The notes under the pieces: generated by a model
The model's database searches: none
Told to the model about the DNA's origin: nothing
What the model saw: the letters and a program-made list of their open reading frames with translations, nothing else
Source of the DNA: CAVSMC01 sp963798655
GTDB lineage: Bacteria > Pseudomonadota > Gammaproteobacteria > Burkholderiales > Casimicrobiaceae
DNA: 64,000 nucleotides
Assembly: GCA_963798655.1 (NCBI GenBank)
Contig: CAWCUH010000020.1
Location: forward strand, 1-64,000
Reading direction: 5' to 3'
Position numbers and translations under genes: made by a program
Part shown: piece by piece, positions 7,896 to 17,162 of the stretch
How positions within the stretch are numbered: the first letter of the stretch is position 1
Layout of the letters: every line of letters starts with the position of its first letter

Positions 7896-8273
7896 CGCCG
7901 TACACCCCGCGCGGGTCCTCGAGCACCGCCTCGTCGACGACCCAGCGCTCGCCGTCGAGGCGCTGGAAGAAGCAGCGCTCGCGGCCGGTGTGGCACGCGA
8001 TGCCCCCGACCGGATCGACGACCAGCACGATGGCGTCGTTGTCGCAGTCGAGACGGATCTCGCGCACGTTCTGCACGTGGCCCGATTGCTCGCCCTTGCG
8101 CCACAGCTTGCCGCGCGAGCGCGACCAGTAGTGCGCCTCGCGCGTTTGCGCCGTGCGCGCGAGCGCGTCGCGGTTCATCCACGCGAGCGTCAGCACGCGC
8201 TCGACGTCGCATCCTGCGCGATTGCAGGCACGAGGCCGTCGGCGTTCCAGCGAACGTCGTCGAGCCAGCTCAT
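7888..8273 (-). CDS. hisI: Phosphoribosyl-AMP cyclohydrolase HisI, frameshifted near its N-terminus
   Basis: HisI opens the adenine ring of phosphoribosyl-AMP using zinc. The catalytic part (VLTLAWMNRDAL, RLDCDNDA, CHTGRERC) is intact from about 8199 down to 7888. The expected N-terminus, MSWLDDVRWNADGLVPAIAQ, starts at 8273 but lies in another frame and hits a stop five codons after the point where the frames should join. Adding one base near 8199-8206 would join the frames and give IAQDATSERVLTLAWMNR, which aligns with the family without a gap. Either one base is lost in the genome or the assembly is wrong. A GTG at 8196 could start a product lacking about 25 residues. Confidence 0.8.
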
Positions 8274-8304
8274 CGCGCCTGTCGTTCCCGCGATAATTGT
8301 CGCT

Positions 8305-9072
8305 TCATCCGACCTCCCGCACCTCGATGCCCGCCGCCGCCATCACCGCCTTCGCCTGCGCGATCGTGAACTCCCCGTAGTGGAAGATCGACGCGGCGAG
8401 CACGGCGTCGGCGCCGCCGTCGACGATGCCCTCGACCAGATGCTTCAATTCGCCGACGCCGCCCGACGCGATCACCGGCACGTCGACGGCGTCGACGACG
8501 GCGCGGGTGAGCGCGACGTCGAATCCGGTGCGCGCGCCGTCACGATCCATGCTCGTGAGCAGGATCTCCCCGGCGCCACGCGCGACGACCTCGCGCGCCC
8601 ACGAGATTGCGTCGATGCCGGTGCCCCGACGCCCGCCGTGCGTGAACACCTCCCATGACTCGGGCGCCGTTTCCTTCGCGTCGATCGCCGCGACGATGCA
8701 CTGCGCACCGTAGCGGCCGGCCGCCTCCTCGTACAGTCCCGGATTGTTCACGCCGGCCGTATTGATGCTCACCTTGTCGGCGCCGGCGTTGAGCAGCGCG
8801 CGAATGTCGTCGACCGAATTCACGCCGCCTCCGACGGTGAGCGGAATGAACACCTGGTCGGCCACCCGTTCGATCATGTGATAGAGCAGCCCTCGCGTCT
8901 CGAGGCTCGCGCGAATGTCGAGGAACGCGAGCTCGTCGGCGCCCTGCGCGTCGTAGCGGCGCGCCGCCTCGATCGGGTCGCCGGCGTCGCGCAGGTTGAC
9001 GAAGTGAACGCCCTTGACGACACGGCCCTCGGCGACGTCGAGGCAGGGAATGATGCGCTTGGCGAGTCCCAT
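8305..9072 (-). CDS. hisF: Imidazole glycerol phosphate synthase subunit HisF (cyclase)
   Basis: HisF is the cyclase half of IGP synthase. It uses ammonia from HisH and PRFAR to make imidazole glycerol phosphate and AICAR. It is a (beta/alpha)8 barrel starting MGLAKRIIPCLDVAEGRVVKG, with catalytic D11 and the second Asp in IVAAIDAKE near residue 131. Phosphate-binding loops VGGGVNS and ASGGVGE are present. 255 aa is normal. Between hisA and hisI on the same strand. Confidence 0.97.
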   Translation of the reverse strand: MGLAKRIIPCLDVAEGRVVKGVHFVNLRDAGDPIEAARRYDAQGADELAFLDIRASLETRGLLYHMIERVADQVFIPLTVGGGVNSVDDIRALLNAGADKVSINTAGVNNPGLYEEAAGRYGAQCIVAAIDAKETAPESWEVFTHGGRRGTGIDAISWAREVVARGAGEILLTSMDRDGARTGFDVALTRAVVDAVDVPVIASGGVGELKHLVEGIVDGGADAVLAASIFHYGEFTIAQAKAVMAAAGIEVREVG

Positions 9073-9104
9073 CGCTCGTTCGGCGGCACGCGCGCGGCGG
9101 CCGA

Positions 9105-9842
9105 CTACGCGCTGCCCTTCGCCGCCTTCATCGCCGCCTTGAACTCGAGCTTGCCCTCGTAGAGCGCGCGACCGGCGATAGCGCCGGCGATGCCTTCGCT
9201 CTCGTACGGAAGCAGCGCCTTCACGTCGTCGATCGACGCGATGCCGCCCGACGCGATCACCGGCACCTTGAGCGCGCGGGCGAGCTTCACCGTCGCGTCG
9301 ATATTGATGCCGCTCATCATGCCGTCGCGGCCGATGTCCGTGTAGATCACCGCCTCGACGCCGTAGTCCTCGAACTTCTTCGCGAGGTCGATCACGTCGT
9401 GCCCGGTCATCTTCGACCAGCCGTCGGTCGCGACCTTGCCCTCGCGCGCGTCGAGGCCAACAATGATGTGGCCCGGAAACGCGTAGCACGCGTCGTGCAG
9501 GAAGCCCGGATTCTTCACCGCGGCGGTGCCGATGATCACGTAGCTCACGCCGTCGTCGAGATAGCGCTCCACCGTGTCGAGATCGCGAATGCCGCCGCCG
9601 AGCTGCACCGGGATCTCCTCGCCGATCACGCTCACGATCTCGCGGATGGCGAGCTCGTTCTTGGGCACGCCGGCCACGGCGCCGTTGAGGTCGACGAGGT
9701 GCAGCCGTTCGGCGCCCTGCTCGAGCCAGTGCTGCGCCATCGCCGCCGGGTCCTCCGAAAACACGGTCGCCGTGTGCATCTCGCCCTGCTTCAACCGCAC
9801 GCAGTGGCCGTCCTTGATGTCGATCGCGGGGATGATCTGCAT
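9105..9842 (-). CDS. hisA: ProFAR isomerase HisA
   Basis: HisA opens the ribose of ProFAR to give PRFAR, the step before HisHF. It is a beta/alpha barrel homologous to HisF, with the first catalytic Asp D8 in MQIIPAIDIKDG and the second in YTDIGRDGMMSG. Phosphate-binding motifs GGGIRD and SGGIAS are present. 245 aa, as expected. The gap to hisH upstream is 66 bases with no recognised signal. Confidence 0.97.
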   Translation of the reverse strand: MQIIPAIDIKDGHCVRLKQGEMHTATVFSEDPAAMAQHWLEQGAERLHLVDLNGAVAGVPKNELAIREIVSVIGEEIPVQLGGGIRDLDTVERYLDDGVSYVIIGTAAVKNPGFLHDACYAFPGHIIVGLDAREGKVATDGWSKMTGHDVIDLAKKFEDYGVEAVIYTDIGRDGMMSGINIDATVKLARALKVPVIASGGIASIDDVKALLPYESEGIAGAIAGRALYEGKLEFKAAMKAAKGSA

Positions 9843-9908
9843 GACGAGGTGTTGCGAAGACGTGGCGGCACGCGATCGGAGCGATCGCCGGCATGCGTGC
9901 GGGCGGGG

Positions 9909-10553
9909 TTAGCTGCGTCCGTTCCAGGCGACGAAATTGGCGAGCAGCCGCAGCCCGGCGTCGTGGCTTTTTTCCGGATGGAATTGCGTGGCGAAGATGT
10001 TAGCCCGCCCCACCGCGCAAGTAAACGGCGACGGATAGGCGGCCGTGCCCACGGTATCCGCGGGGTCTTGCGGCTCGGGGTGGAAGCTGTGCGCGAAATA
10101 GAAGCGCGTGCCCGGCGCGATGCCGGCCCACAGCGGATGCGCCCGCGTCTGCCGCACGGGGCTCCAGCCCATGTGCGGAACCTTGAGCCGCTCGCCGTGG
10201 GCGCCGGTCATCGCCGCGTCGCGAAAGCGCACGACGCGTCCTGGCAGGACGCCGAGACAGCGGGTCGGGCCTTCCTCGCTTTCGTCGTAGAGCATCTGCA
10301 GGCCGAGGCAGATGCCGAGGAAAGGCTTCGAGCGCGCGGCGTCGAGCACGACGTCGGTAAGCCCGCTCGCGTTGAGTGCCAGCATGCAATCGGGCATCGC
10401 GCTCTGTCCGGGCAGCACGACGCGCGCCGCGTCGCGGATCACCGATGGATCGCCGCTCACGACGATCGCCCGCTCGGGCGCGACGTGAACGAGCGCCTTC
10501 GCCACCGAGCGCAGATTTCCCGTGCCGTAGTCGACGACCGCAATGTCAGGCAT
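9909..10553 (-). CDS. hisH: Imidazole glycerol phosphate synthase subunit HisH (glutaminase)
   Basis: HisH is a class I glutamine amidotransferase that feeds ammonia to HisF. The nucleophile C82 lies in FLGICLGLQMLYD, and the catalytic His and Glu are H192 and E194 in TQFHPEKS. 214 aa is typical. The 62-base spacer upstream (10554-10615) is almost wholly a copy of a GC-rich palindromic repeat shared with two other places in the window. Confidence 0.96.
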   Translation of the reverse strand: MPDIAVVDYGTGNLRSVAKALVHVAPERAIVVSGDPSVIRDAARVVLPGQSAMPDCMLALNASGLTDVVLDAARSKPFLGICLGLQMLYDESEEGPTRCLGVLPGRVVRFRDAAMTGAHGERLKVPHMGWSPVRQTRAHPLWAGIAPGTRFYFAHSFHPEPQDPADTVGTAAYPSPFTCAVGRANIFATQFHPEKSHDAGLRLLANFVAWNGRS

Positions 10554-10615
10554 GAAAACGTCCGATGGATCGCGCGGCGCGGGGGGCGGCTGCGCCGCAA
10601 CGCGCCGCGCACGCG
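10554..10615. repeat. GC-rich palindromic intergenic repeat, family 2, copy A
   Basis: The copy starts GAAAACGTCCGATGGAT. A 10-base arm GCGCGGCGCG then pairs with CGCGCCGCGC at 10601-10610, and an inner GCGGC/GCCGC stem lies between them. The head and arms match copies at 34883-34940 and 54149-54209. This copy fills the hisB-hisH spacer, so it would form a hairpin in the his transcript between the two cistrons. Confidence 0.75.
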
Positions 10616-11230
10616 TTACAAGCTGCCCTTGGTCGAGGGCACGACGCCCGCCGCGTGCGGGTCGCGTGCGACCGCGACGCGCAGCGCACGGGCGAACGCC
10701 TTGAACACCGTCTCCGCCTGATGGTGCGCGTTGTCGCCGCGCAGGTTGTCGACGTGCAGCGTGACCAGCGCGTGATTGACGAACCCCTGGAAGAACTCGT
10801 GCACGAGGTCGACGTCGAATGCGCCGATCCGTGCGCGTGTGAACGGCACATGGAACTCGAGGCCGGGCCGACCGGACAGATCGACGACGACACGCGTGAG
10901 CGCCTCGTCGAGCGGCACGTACGCGTGCCCGTAGCGGACGATGCCCTTCTTGTCGCCGAGCGCCTGCGCGAGCGCCTGCCCGATGGTGATGCCGACGTCC
11001 TCGACAGTGTGGTGCGCATCGATGTGCAGGTCGCCGCGCGCGCGCACCGTGAGGTCGACGCCGCCGTGGCGAGCGAGCTGGTCGAGCATGTGATCGAGAA
11101 ACGGCACGCCGGTCGCGAGATCCGCGCGGCCGCTGCCGTCGAGGTTGAGCTCGACGTCGATGCCGGTTTCGGCCGTCTTGCGCGTCACCTTCGCGACGCG
11201 CGCCGGTGCAGCTTCCATCGGTGCGTTCAT
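10616..11230 (-). CDS. hisB: Imidazoleglycerol-phosphate dehydratase HisB
   Basis: This is the Mn-dependent dehydratase converting IGP to imidazole acetol phosphate. The paired metal motifs are visible: HHTVED at residues 73-78 and HHQAE at about residue 170. It is the monofunctional type (204 aa) with no histidinol-phosphatase domain, so that activity must be encoded elsewhere. The start at 11230 overlaps the hisC stop by 4 bases (ATGA). Confidence 0.96.
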   Translation of the reverse strand: MNAPMEAAPARVAKVTRKTAETGIDVELNLDGSGRADLATGVPFLDHMLDQLARHGGVDLTVRARGDLHIDAHHTVEDVGITIGQALAQALGDKKGIVRYGHAYVPLDEALTRVVVDLSGRPGLEFHVPFTRARIGAFDVDLVHEFFQGFVNHALVTLHVDNLRGDNAHHQAETVFKAFARALRVAVARDPHAAGVVPSTKGSL

Positions 11231-12315
11231 CGAATCGCCTCGAGCGCGTTCAGCAGCGTGTCGTTCTCCGCCGGCGACCCGACGGTGATGCGCAGGCAGT
11301 TGGCGAGCAGCGGATGCCATCCATGCAGGTTCTTCACCAGCAGGCCGGCGTGCGCGAGACCGTCGTGCCAGCGCGCTGCGTCGGGCACTCGCACGAGGAC
11401 GAAATTGGTCCGCGTCGGATGCACGGCGACGCCCGCGATCCGCGCGAGTGCGGCTTCGAGCCGCTCGCGCTCCGACTTGAGCGTCGCCGCCCACGTCGCG
11501 ATCGTCTCGCGCTCGCGCAGCATCACCGGCGCGACCGCCTGCGTCAGTGCATTGAGATTATACGGTTGGCGCACCTTGTCGAGCTCGGCGATCCATGCCG
11601 GATCGGCGATTGCGTAGCCCAGGCGCAAGCCCGCCATGCCAATCTTGGAAACGGTTCGCAGCACGAGCAGGTTCGGCAGATCGTCGAGGCGGCCGACGAA
11701 CGTCGCCCCGGCAAACGCGTAGTACGCCTCGTCGACGACGGCGAGGCCGGGCGTCGCGCGCACGATGCGCTCGACGTCCGCCGCGTCGAACAGGTTGCCC
11801 GTCGGATTGTTCGGATAGGCGATGTAGAGGAGCGAGGGCTGCTCGCGCTCGATCGTGGCGAGCATCGCATCGACGTCGAGCGAGAAGTCGTGGCGCAACG
11901 CGACGCCGACATAGCGCATGCCGGTGTAGAGCGCGTTGCGCGCGTACATGACGAACGAAGGCTCGGGCGCGAGCATTACCGCACCGGGACGCGCGAGCGC
12001 CGACGTGACGATCTGGATCAGCTCGTCGGAGCCGTTGCCGAGCAGCACGCCGAAGCGCGCGGGAATGTCGAACGCGTCGCGCAGCGCGTCGCGCGCCGCC
12101 TCGCCGCCGCCGTCGGGATAACGATTGATCGGCGTCGCCGCCGCTGCGGCGGCGACTTCGCCGCGCAGCGCGGGCGGCAGGTCGAACGGGCTCTCCATCG
12201 CGTCGAGCTTGATCATGCCGTGCGCCTTCGCGACGGCGTACGGCTTCAACGCGCGGATCTCTGGCCGCACGACGACTGCCGCGATGTCCGCGGGCGAGCG
12301 CGCCGATGCGTCCAT
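11227..12315 (-). CDS. hisC: Histidinol-phosphate aminotransferase HisC
   Basis: HisC is a fold-type I PLP enzyme transaminating imidazole acetol phosphate. The PLP lysine is K224 in RTVSKIGMAGLRLGY. PLP-binding motifs AYPNNPTGN (about 166-174) and VVDEAYYAF (about 193-201) are present. 362 aa is normal. Its ATG shares one base with the stop of the EthD-like gene upstream, so that gene belongs to the his transcription unit. Confidence 0.96.
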   Translation of the reverse strand: MDASARSPADIAAVVVRPEIRALKPYAVAKAHGMIKLDAMESPFDLPPALRGEVAAAAAATPINRYPDGGGEAARDALRDAFDIPARFGVLLGNGSDELIQIVTSALARPGAVMLAPEPSFVMYARNALYTGMRYVGVALRHDFSLDVDAMLATIEREQPSLLYIAYPNNPTGNLFDAADVERIVRATPGLAVVDEAYYAFAGATFVGRLDDLPNLLVLRTVSKIGMAGLRLGYAIADPAWIAELDKVRQPYNLNALTQAVAPVMLRERETIATWAATLKSERERLEAALARIAGVAVHPTRTNFVLVRVPDAARWHDGLAHAGLLVKNLHGWHPLLANCLRITVGSPAENDTLLNALEAIR

Positions 12316-12623
12316 CAGATCGGCTCCATCTCGACGATCATGATCTCGACGCCGCCGGTCGCGAAATTGGCGAGATCGGCCGCCGTCGCCTGTCCTTCCG
12401 GCGACGCGAGCGCCGCCTGCACGGCGGCGACCGAATCGAACGTGAGCTCGGCGATCATGTGGTACGGCGCGATGCCGTCGAGCGTCGTGATCGATCCGCG
12501 CGTGACCTCGTAGCGGCGCAGGCCCGGCAGCTTTTTCGCGATCGGCAGGTGCCTCGCGAAGTAGTACGCGTCGAACGCTTCGCGGTCGCTCGGGATGCCG
12601 TACATCGCGATCACCTTGGCCAT
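12315..12623 (-). CDS. EthD-domain protein inside the his operon
   Basis: This 102 aa protein has the EthD pattern of a small ferredoxin-like dimer: MAKVIAMYGIPSDREAFDAYYFARHLPIAKKLPG, with HLPIAKKLPG at about residues 25-34 and a C-terminal beta strand EIMIVEMEPI. EthD relatives are linked to degradative oxidations and have no defined role in histidine synthesis. It lies 21 bases after hisD and overlaps the hisC start by one base (TGATG). Base composition and tight coupling look native to the operon. The function is unknown. Confidence 0.8.
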   Translation of the reverse strand: MAKVIAMYGIPSDREAFDAYYFARHLPIAKKLPGLRRYEVTRGSITTLDGIAPYHMIAELTFDSVAAVQAALASPEGQATAADLANFATGGVEIMIVEMEPI

Positions 12624-12644
12624 CGAACATCTCCTCGCGGGGGG

Positions 12645-13970
12645 CTAGCGGCGACGCAGCCGCAGCTGCGCGCTCTTCGCGTGCGCATCGAGCCCTTCGC
12701 CTTGCGCGAGCGTCGCGGCGACCGGCCCGAGCGCCTGGGCGCCTTCGTCCGATATCGCGATCACGCTCGAGCGCTTCTGGAAGTCGTAGACGCCGAGCGG
12801 CGAGCTGAAGCGCGCCGTGCGGCCGGTCGGCAGCACATGGTTCGGCCCGGCGCAATAGTCGCCGAGCGACTCGGACGACGCGTGCCCCATGAAGATCGCA
12901 CCCGCGTGCCGGATCTTCGGCAGCAGCGCCTGCGGATCGGCGACGGCGAGCTCGAGATGCTCGGGTGCGACGACGTTCGCGATGCGCACGGCGTCGTCGA
13001 GATCGCGCGCCTTGACGAGCGCGCCGCGATTGGCGAACGACGCGGCGACGATCGCACGCCGGGGAAGCTCGCCGATCTGCCGCTGCGCGCTCTGTGCAAC
13101 CGCGTCGAGCAGCGCCGCGTCGGGCGTGACGAGGATCGCCTGCGCGAGCTCGTCGTGCTCGGCTTGCGCGAAGAGGTCCATCGCGACCCAGTCGGCGTGC
13201 GCCGAGGAGTCGGCAATGACGAGCACTTCGGAAACGCCGGCGACCATGTCGATGCCGACGGTGCCGAACACACGCCGCTTCGCCGCCGCCACGTACGCGT
13301 TGCCCGGGCCGCAGATCTTGTCGACTGCGGGGACCGTCGCCGTGCCGTACGCAAGCGCGGCGATCGCCTGCGCGCCGCCGATCGTGAACGCGCGGGTCAC
13401 GCCGGCGAGATGCGCGGCCGCGAGCACCAGCGGATTTCGTACGCCGTCGGGCGTCGGCACGACCATCACGATGTCGGCGACGCCGGCCACCCGGGCGGGA
13501 ATCACGTTCATCAGCACCGACGACGGATACGCAGCCTTGCCGCCGGGCACGTACACGCCGACGCGGTCGAGGGGCGTCACCTGCTGGCCATAGACGCTGC
13601 CGTCGGCGTCGCGGTACGTCCACGACGCGAGCTTCTGTCGCTCGTGGTAGGCGCGGATGCGCATGGCGGCCGTCTCGAGCGCACCGCGCTGGCCGCCGGG
13701 AAGGCTCGCCAATGCCGCCTGCATGTCGGCGGGCGTGATCTCGAGATCGGCACCGCTCGACACGCGCAGACGGTCGAAGCGCGCCGTGTAGTCGATCAGC
13801 GCGGCGTCGCCGCGCGCGCGCACGTCGGCGATGATGGCGGCCACGGCAACGTCGATCGAAGGGTCCTGCGCCGCCTCGAACGCGATCAGCGACGCGAGAT
13901 CGGCATCGAACGACGGCGCGCTGGTGTCGAGCCGGCGCAGCGCGAGTGCCGTCGGAACGGCCGCGTTCAT
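12645..13970 (-). CDS. hisD: Histidinol dehydrogenase HisD
   Basis: HisD is the zinc-dependent enzyme that oxidises histidinol to histidine in two NAD-linked steps. It contains PGGKAAYPSSVLMN, KICGPGNAYVAAAKR, HDELAQAIL and GPNHVLPTGRTARF, all signatures of the family. At 441 aa it is full length. Its start overlaps the hisG stop by 4 bases, and the EthD-like gene follows it. Confidence 0.97.
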   Translation of the reverse strand: MNAAVPTALALRRLDTSAPSFDADLASLIAFEAAQDPSIDVAVAAIIADVRARGDAALIDYTARFDRLRVSSGADLEITPADMQAALASLPGGQRGALETAAMRIRAYHERQKLASWTYRDADGSVYGQQVTPLDRVGVYVPGGKAAYPSSVLMNVIPARVAGVADIVMVVPTPDGVRNPLVLAAAHLAGVTRAFTIGGAQAIAALAYGTATVPAVDKICGPGNAYVAAAKRRVFGTVGIDMVAGVSEVLVIADSSAHADWVAMDLFAQAEHDELAQAILVTPDAALLDAVAQSAQRQIGELPRRAIVAASFANRGALVKARDLDDAVRIANVVAPEHLELAVADPQALLPKIRHAGAIFMGHASSESLGDYCAGPNHVLPTGRTARFSSPLGVYDFQKRSSVIAISDEGAQALGPVAATLAQGEGLDAHAKSAQLRLRRR

Positions 13971-14638
13971 CGAACGAGCAGCGCCGGCTCGCGGCGGTGC
14001 ACGACGGCGCGAGCGAGCGCGTCGAGCAGCGGCTGCACGGCGTTGCGCTTCAACTTGAGCGATGCCGGATTGACGATCAGCCGCGCGCTGATCGGCATGA
14101 TCGCCTCGACCTCGACGAGATCGTTGGCCGCCAACGTGTTGCCGGTCGACACGAGATCGACGATCGCGTCGGCGAGCCCGGACAGCGGCGCGAGCTCCAT
14201 CGAACCGTAGAGCTTGATCAGGTCGACGTGCATGCCCTTGGCCGCGAAATGCTCGCGCGCGGTGCGCACGTACTTGGTGGCCACGCGAATGCGCGCGCCG
14301 CGCTGCACGTTGCCGGCCCAGTCGAATCCCCGGCTCGTCGCGACGGCGAGCCGGCAGCGCGCGATCTCGAGGTCGAGCGGCTGGTACAGGCCGTCGCCGC
14401 CGTGCTCCATCAGCACGTCCTTGCCGGCGACGCCGAGATCCGCCGCGCCGTACTCGACGTACGTCGGAACGTCGGACGCGCGGACGATCATGATGGACAG
14501 ACCGGCGCGATTCGTGGCGAAGACGAGCTTGCGCGACGCCTCCGGCGCCTCCGACGGCACGATGCCGACCGCGGCGAGCAGCGGCAGCGTCTCGTCGAAA
14601 ATGCGCCCCTTCGACAGGGCGAGGGTCAGTGCGGGCAC
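13967..14638 (-). CDS. hisG: ATP phosphoribosyltransferase catalytic subunit HisG (short form)
   Basis: HisG joins ATP and PRPP in the committed step of histidine synthesis. It starts LTLALSKGRIFDETLPLL and has the PRPP-type motif DLVSTGNTLAAN near residue 165. At 223 aa it is the short form without the C-terminal ACT-like regulatory domain, so it should need the HisRS-like partner HisZ, which is not in this window. First gene of the his cluster; 89 bases separate it from the queF stop, with no clear promoter. Confidence 0.96.
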   Translation of the reverse strand: MPALTLALSKGRIFDETLPLLAAVGIVPSEAPEASRKLVFATNRAGLSIMIVRASDVPTYVEYGAADLGVAGKDVLMEHGGDGLYQPLDLEIARCRLAVATSRGFDWAGNVQRGARIRVATKYVRTAREHFAAKGMHVDLIKLYGSMELAPLSGLADAIVDLVSTGNTLAANDLVEVEAIMPISARLIVNPASLKLKRNAVQPLLDALARAVVHRREPALLVR

Positions 14639-14727
14639 GGGGGATCCGGGGAAACCACCATTTTACCGGACGGGCTGATGGACACTCCGAGGAGAGCGAG
14701 CGCTCGGGATGCCGTCGGCGAAGGCGA

Positions 14728-15549
14728 CTACTGGCGCGGATCGCGCGCGACGTCGGTCGTGAAGCCGGCGAAGCTCGACCGGTATGGATTGATGTCGACG
14801 CCGCCGCGGCGGGTGAAGCGCGCATGCACGGCGAGCGCCTGCGGCGCGCAACGCCGCCAGATGTCGACGAAGATCCGCTCGACGCAGTGCTCGTGAAAGC
14901 CCGCGTGCCGTCGGAACGATACGAGATAGCGCAGCAGCCCGTCGCGCTCGATGCGCGGGCCCCGATAGTCGATCGCGACGGTGGCGTAGTCCGGTTGCCC
15001 GGTGACCGGACACACCGAGCGGAAGAGCCGCGTGAACATTCGCTCGTGCGCAACGTCGCCGGCTGCCGACAGCGCATGCGGCTGCGGCACGTACGCGTCG
15101 AATGCGACGCTGCGCGCATCGAGGCATTCGCCGGCGGGGTCGGCCAGTGCGATTGCGGCAAAGCGCTCGGGCGGGAGCAGGTCGACGCCGACGCGCGCGC
15201 CGGTCGCCGCAGCAAGGTCGCGCGCGAGCGTCGCGGCGACGGTATCGCGATCGTCGAAACGCGTGAGGTTGAACGCCGTCAGGTAGAGCTTGACCGACTT
15301 CGACTCGACGATACGGGGCGAGTCGGCCGGCACGTCGAACGACGCGATTGCAACATCGGGCTTGCCTCGAGGGTCGAGCCACGACAGCTCGTACGCGTTC
15401 CATCGGTCGACGCCGCGAAACGGCAGCGGTTCACCGATGGCGAGCTCGTCACGCTGCGCCTTGCGCTCGACGGCGAACAGCAGCGACGGGTCGTAGCGCT
15501 CGGCGTACGTCGTCGCGCGGCCGAGCGGCGAGTCGCGAAGATCGGTCAT
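14728..15549 (-). CDS. queF: NADPH-dependent 7-cyano-7-deazaguanine reductase QueF
   Basis: QueF reduces preQ0 to preQ1 in queuosine synthesis. It is the long two-domain type (273 aa) with a tunnel fold. The motif ESKSVKLYLTAFN lies at about residues 82-94, and the C-terminal catalytic part has FRSVCPVTGQPDYATV (the Cys forms the thioimide) and SFRRHAGFHEHCVE. It lies between murA and hisG on the same strand, breaking the common murA-hisG adjacency. Confidence 0.95.
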   Translation of the reverse strand: MTDLRDSPLGRATTYAERYDPSLLFAVERKAQRDELAIGEPLPFRGVDRWNAYELSWLDPRGKPDVAIASFDVPADSPRIVESKSVKLYLTAFNLTRFDDRDTVAATLARDLAAATGARVGVDLLPPERFAAIALADPAGECLDARSVAFDAYVPQPHALSAAGDVAHERMFTRLFRSVCPVTGQPDYATVAIDYRGPRIERDGLLRYLVSFRRHAGFHEHCVERIFVDIWRRCAPQALAVHARFTRRGGVDINPYRSSFAGFTTDVARDPRQ

Positions 15550-15653
15550 GCAAGCCGCATCACGTGGCCAATGCTGTCATTCGGACGACGCATGACGAAT
15601 CTGCTGTTCGACGCCGAGCAGATCCGTCGGCGCGGCCCCGGATCGCGCGCCTG

Positions 15654-16907
<1,254 letters not shown>

Positions 16908-16910
16908 GCG

Positions 16911-17162
16911 CTACTCCGTGTTGCGCGCCGCCCATTGCCCGGGCGTGAGCGTCGTCATCGACAGCGCGTGAATCTCCTCGCGCATCCGCTCGCCGAGCGC
17001 CGCGTAGACAAGCTGGTGCGCCTTGACGCGCGTCAGTCCCTCGAATGCCGAGCTTACGACGGTCGCCTGGAAATGCTCGCCGTCGCCGGCGACCTCGACG
17101 TGCTCGCAAGGCAGGCCGGACGCGATCGAGCGCTCGATGGAGTCGGGTGTGACCATGGTCAT
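16911..17162 (-). CDS. ibaG: BolA-family protein IbaG
   Basis: This 83 aa BolA-fold protein contains HVEVAGDGEHFQATVVS and the helix RVKAHQLVYAALGERM. The conserved histidine at about residue 48 is expected to help bind a [2Fe-2S] cluster shared with a monothiol glutaredoxin. Its place between the envelope ABC and mla genes and murA matches E. coli ibaG (yrbA). The ATG overlaps the upstream permease stop (TAATG). An alternative ATG lies two codons inside. Confidence 0.88.
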   Translation of the reverse strand: MTMVTPDSIERSIASGLPCEHVEVAGDGEHFQATVVSSAFEGLTRVKAHQLVYAALGERMREEIHALSMTTLTPGQWAARNTE

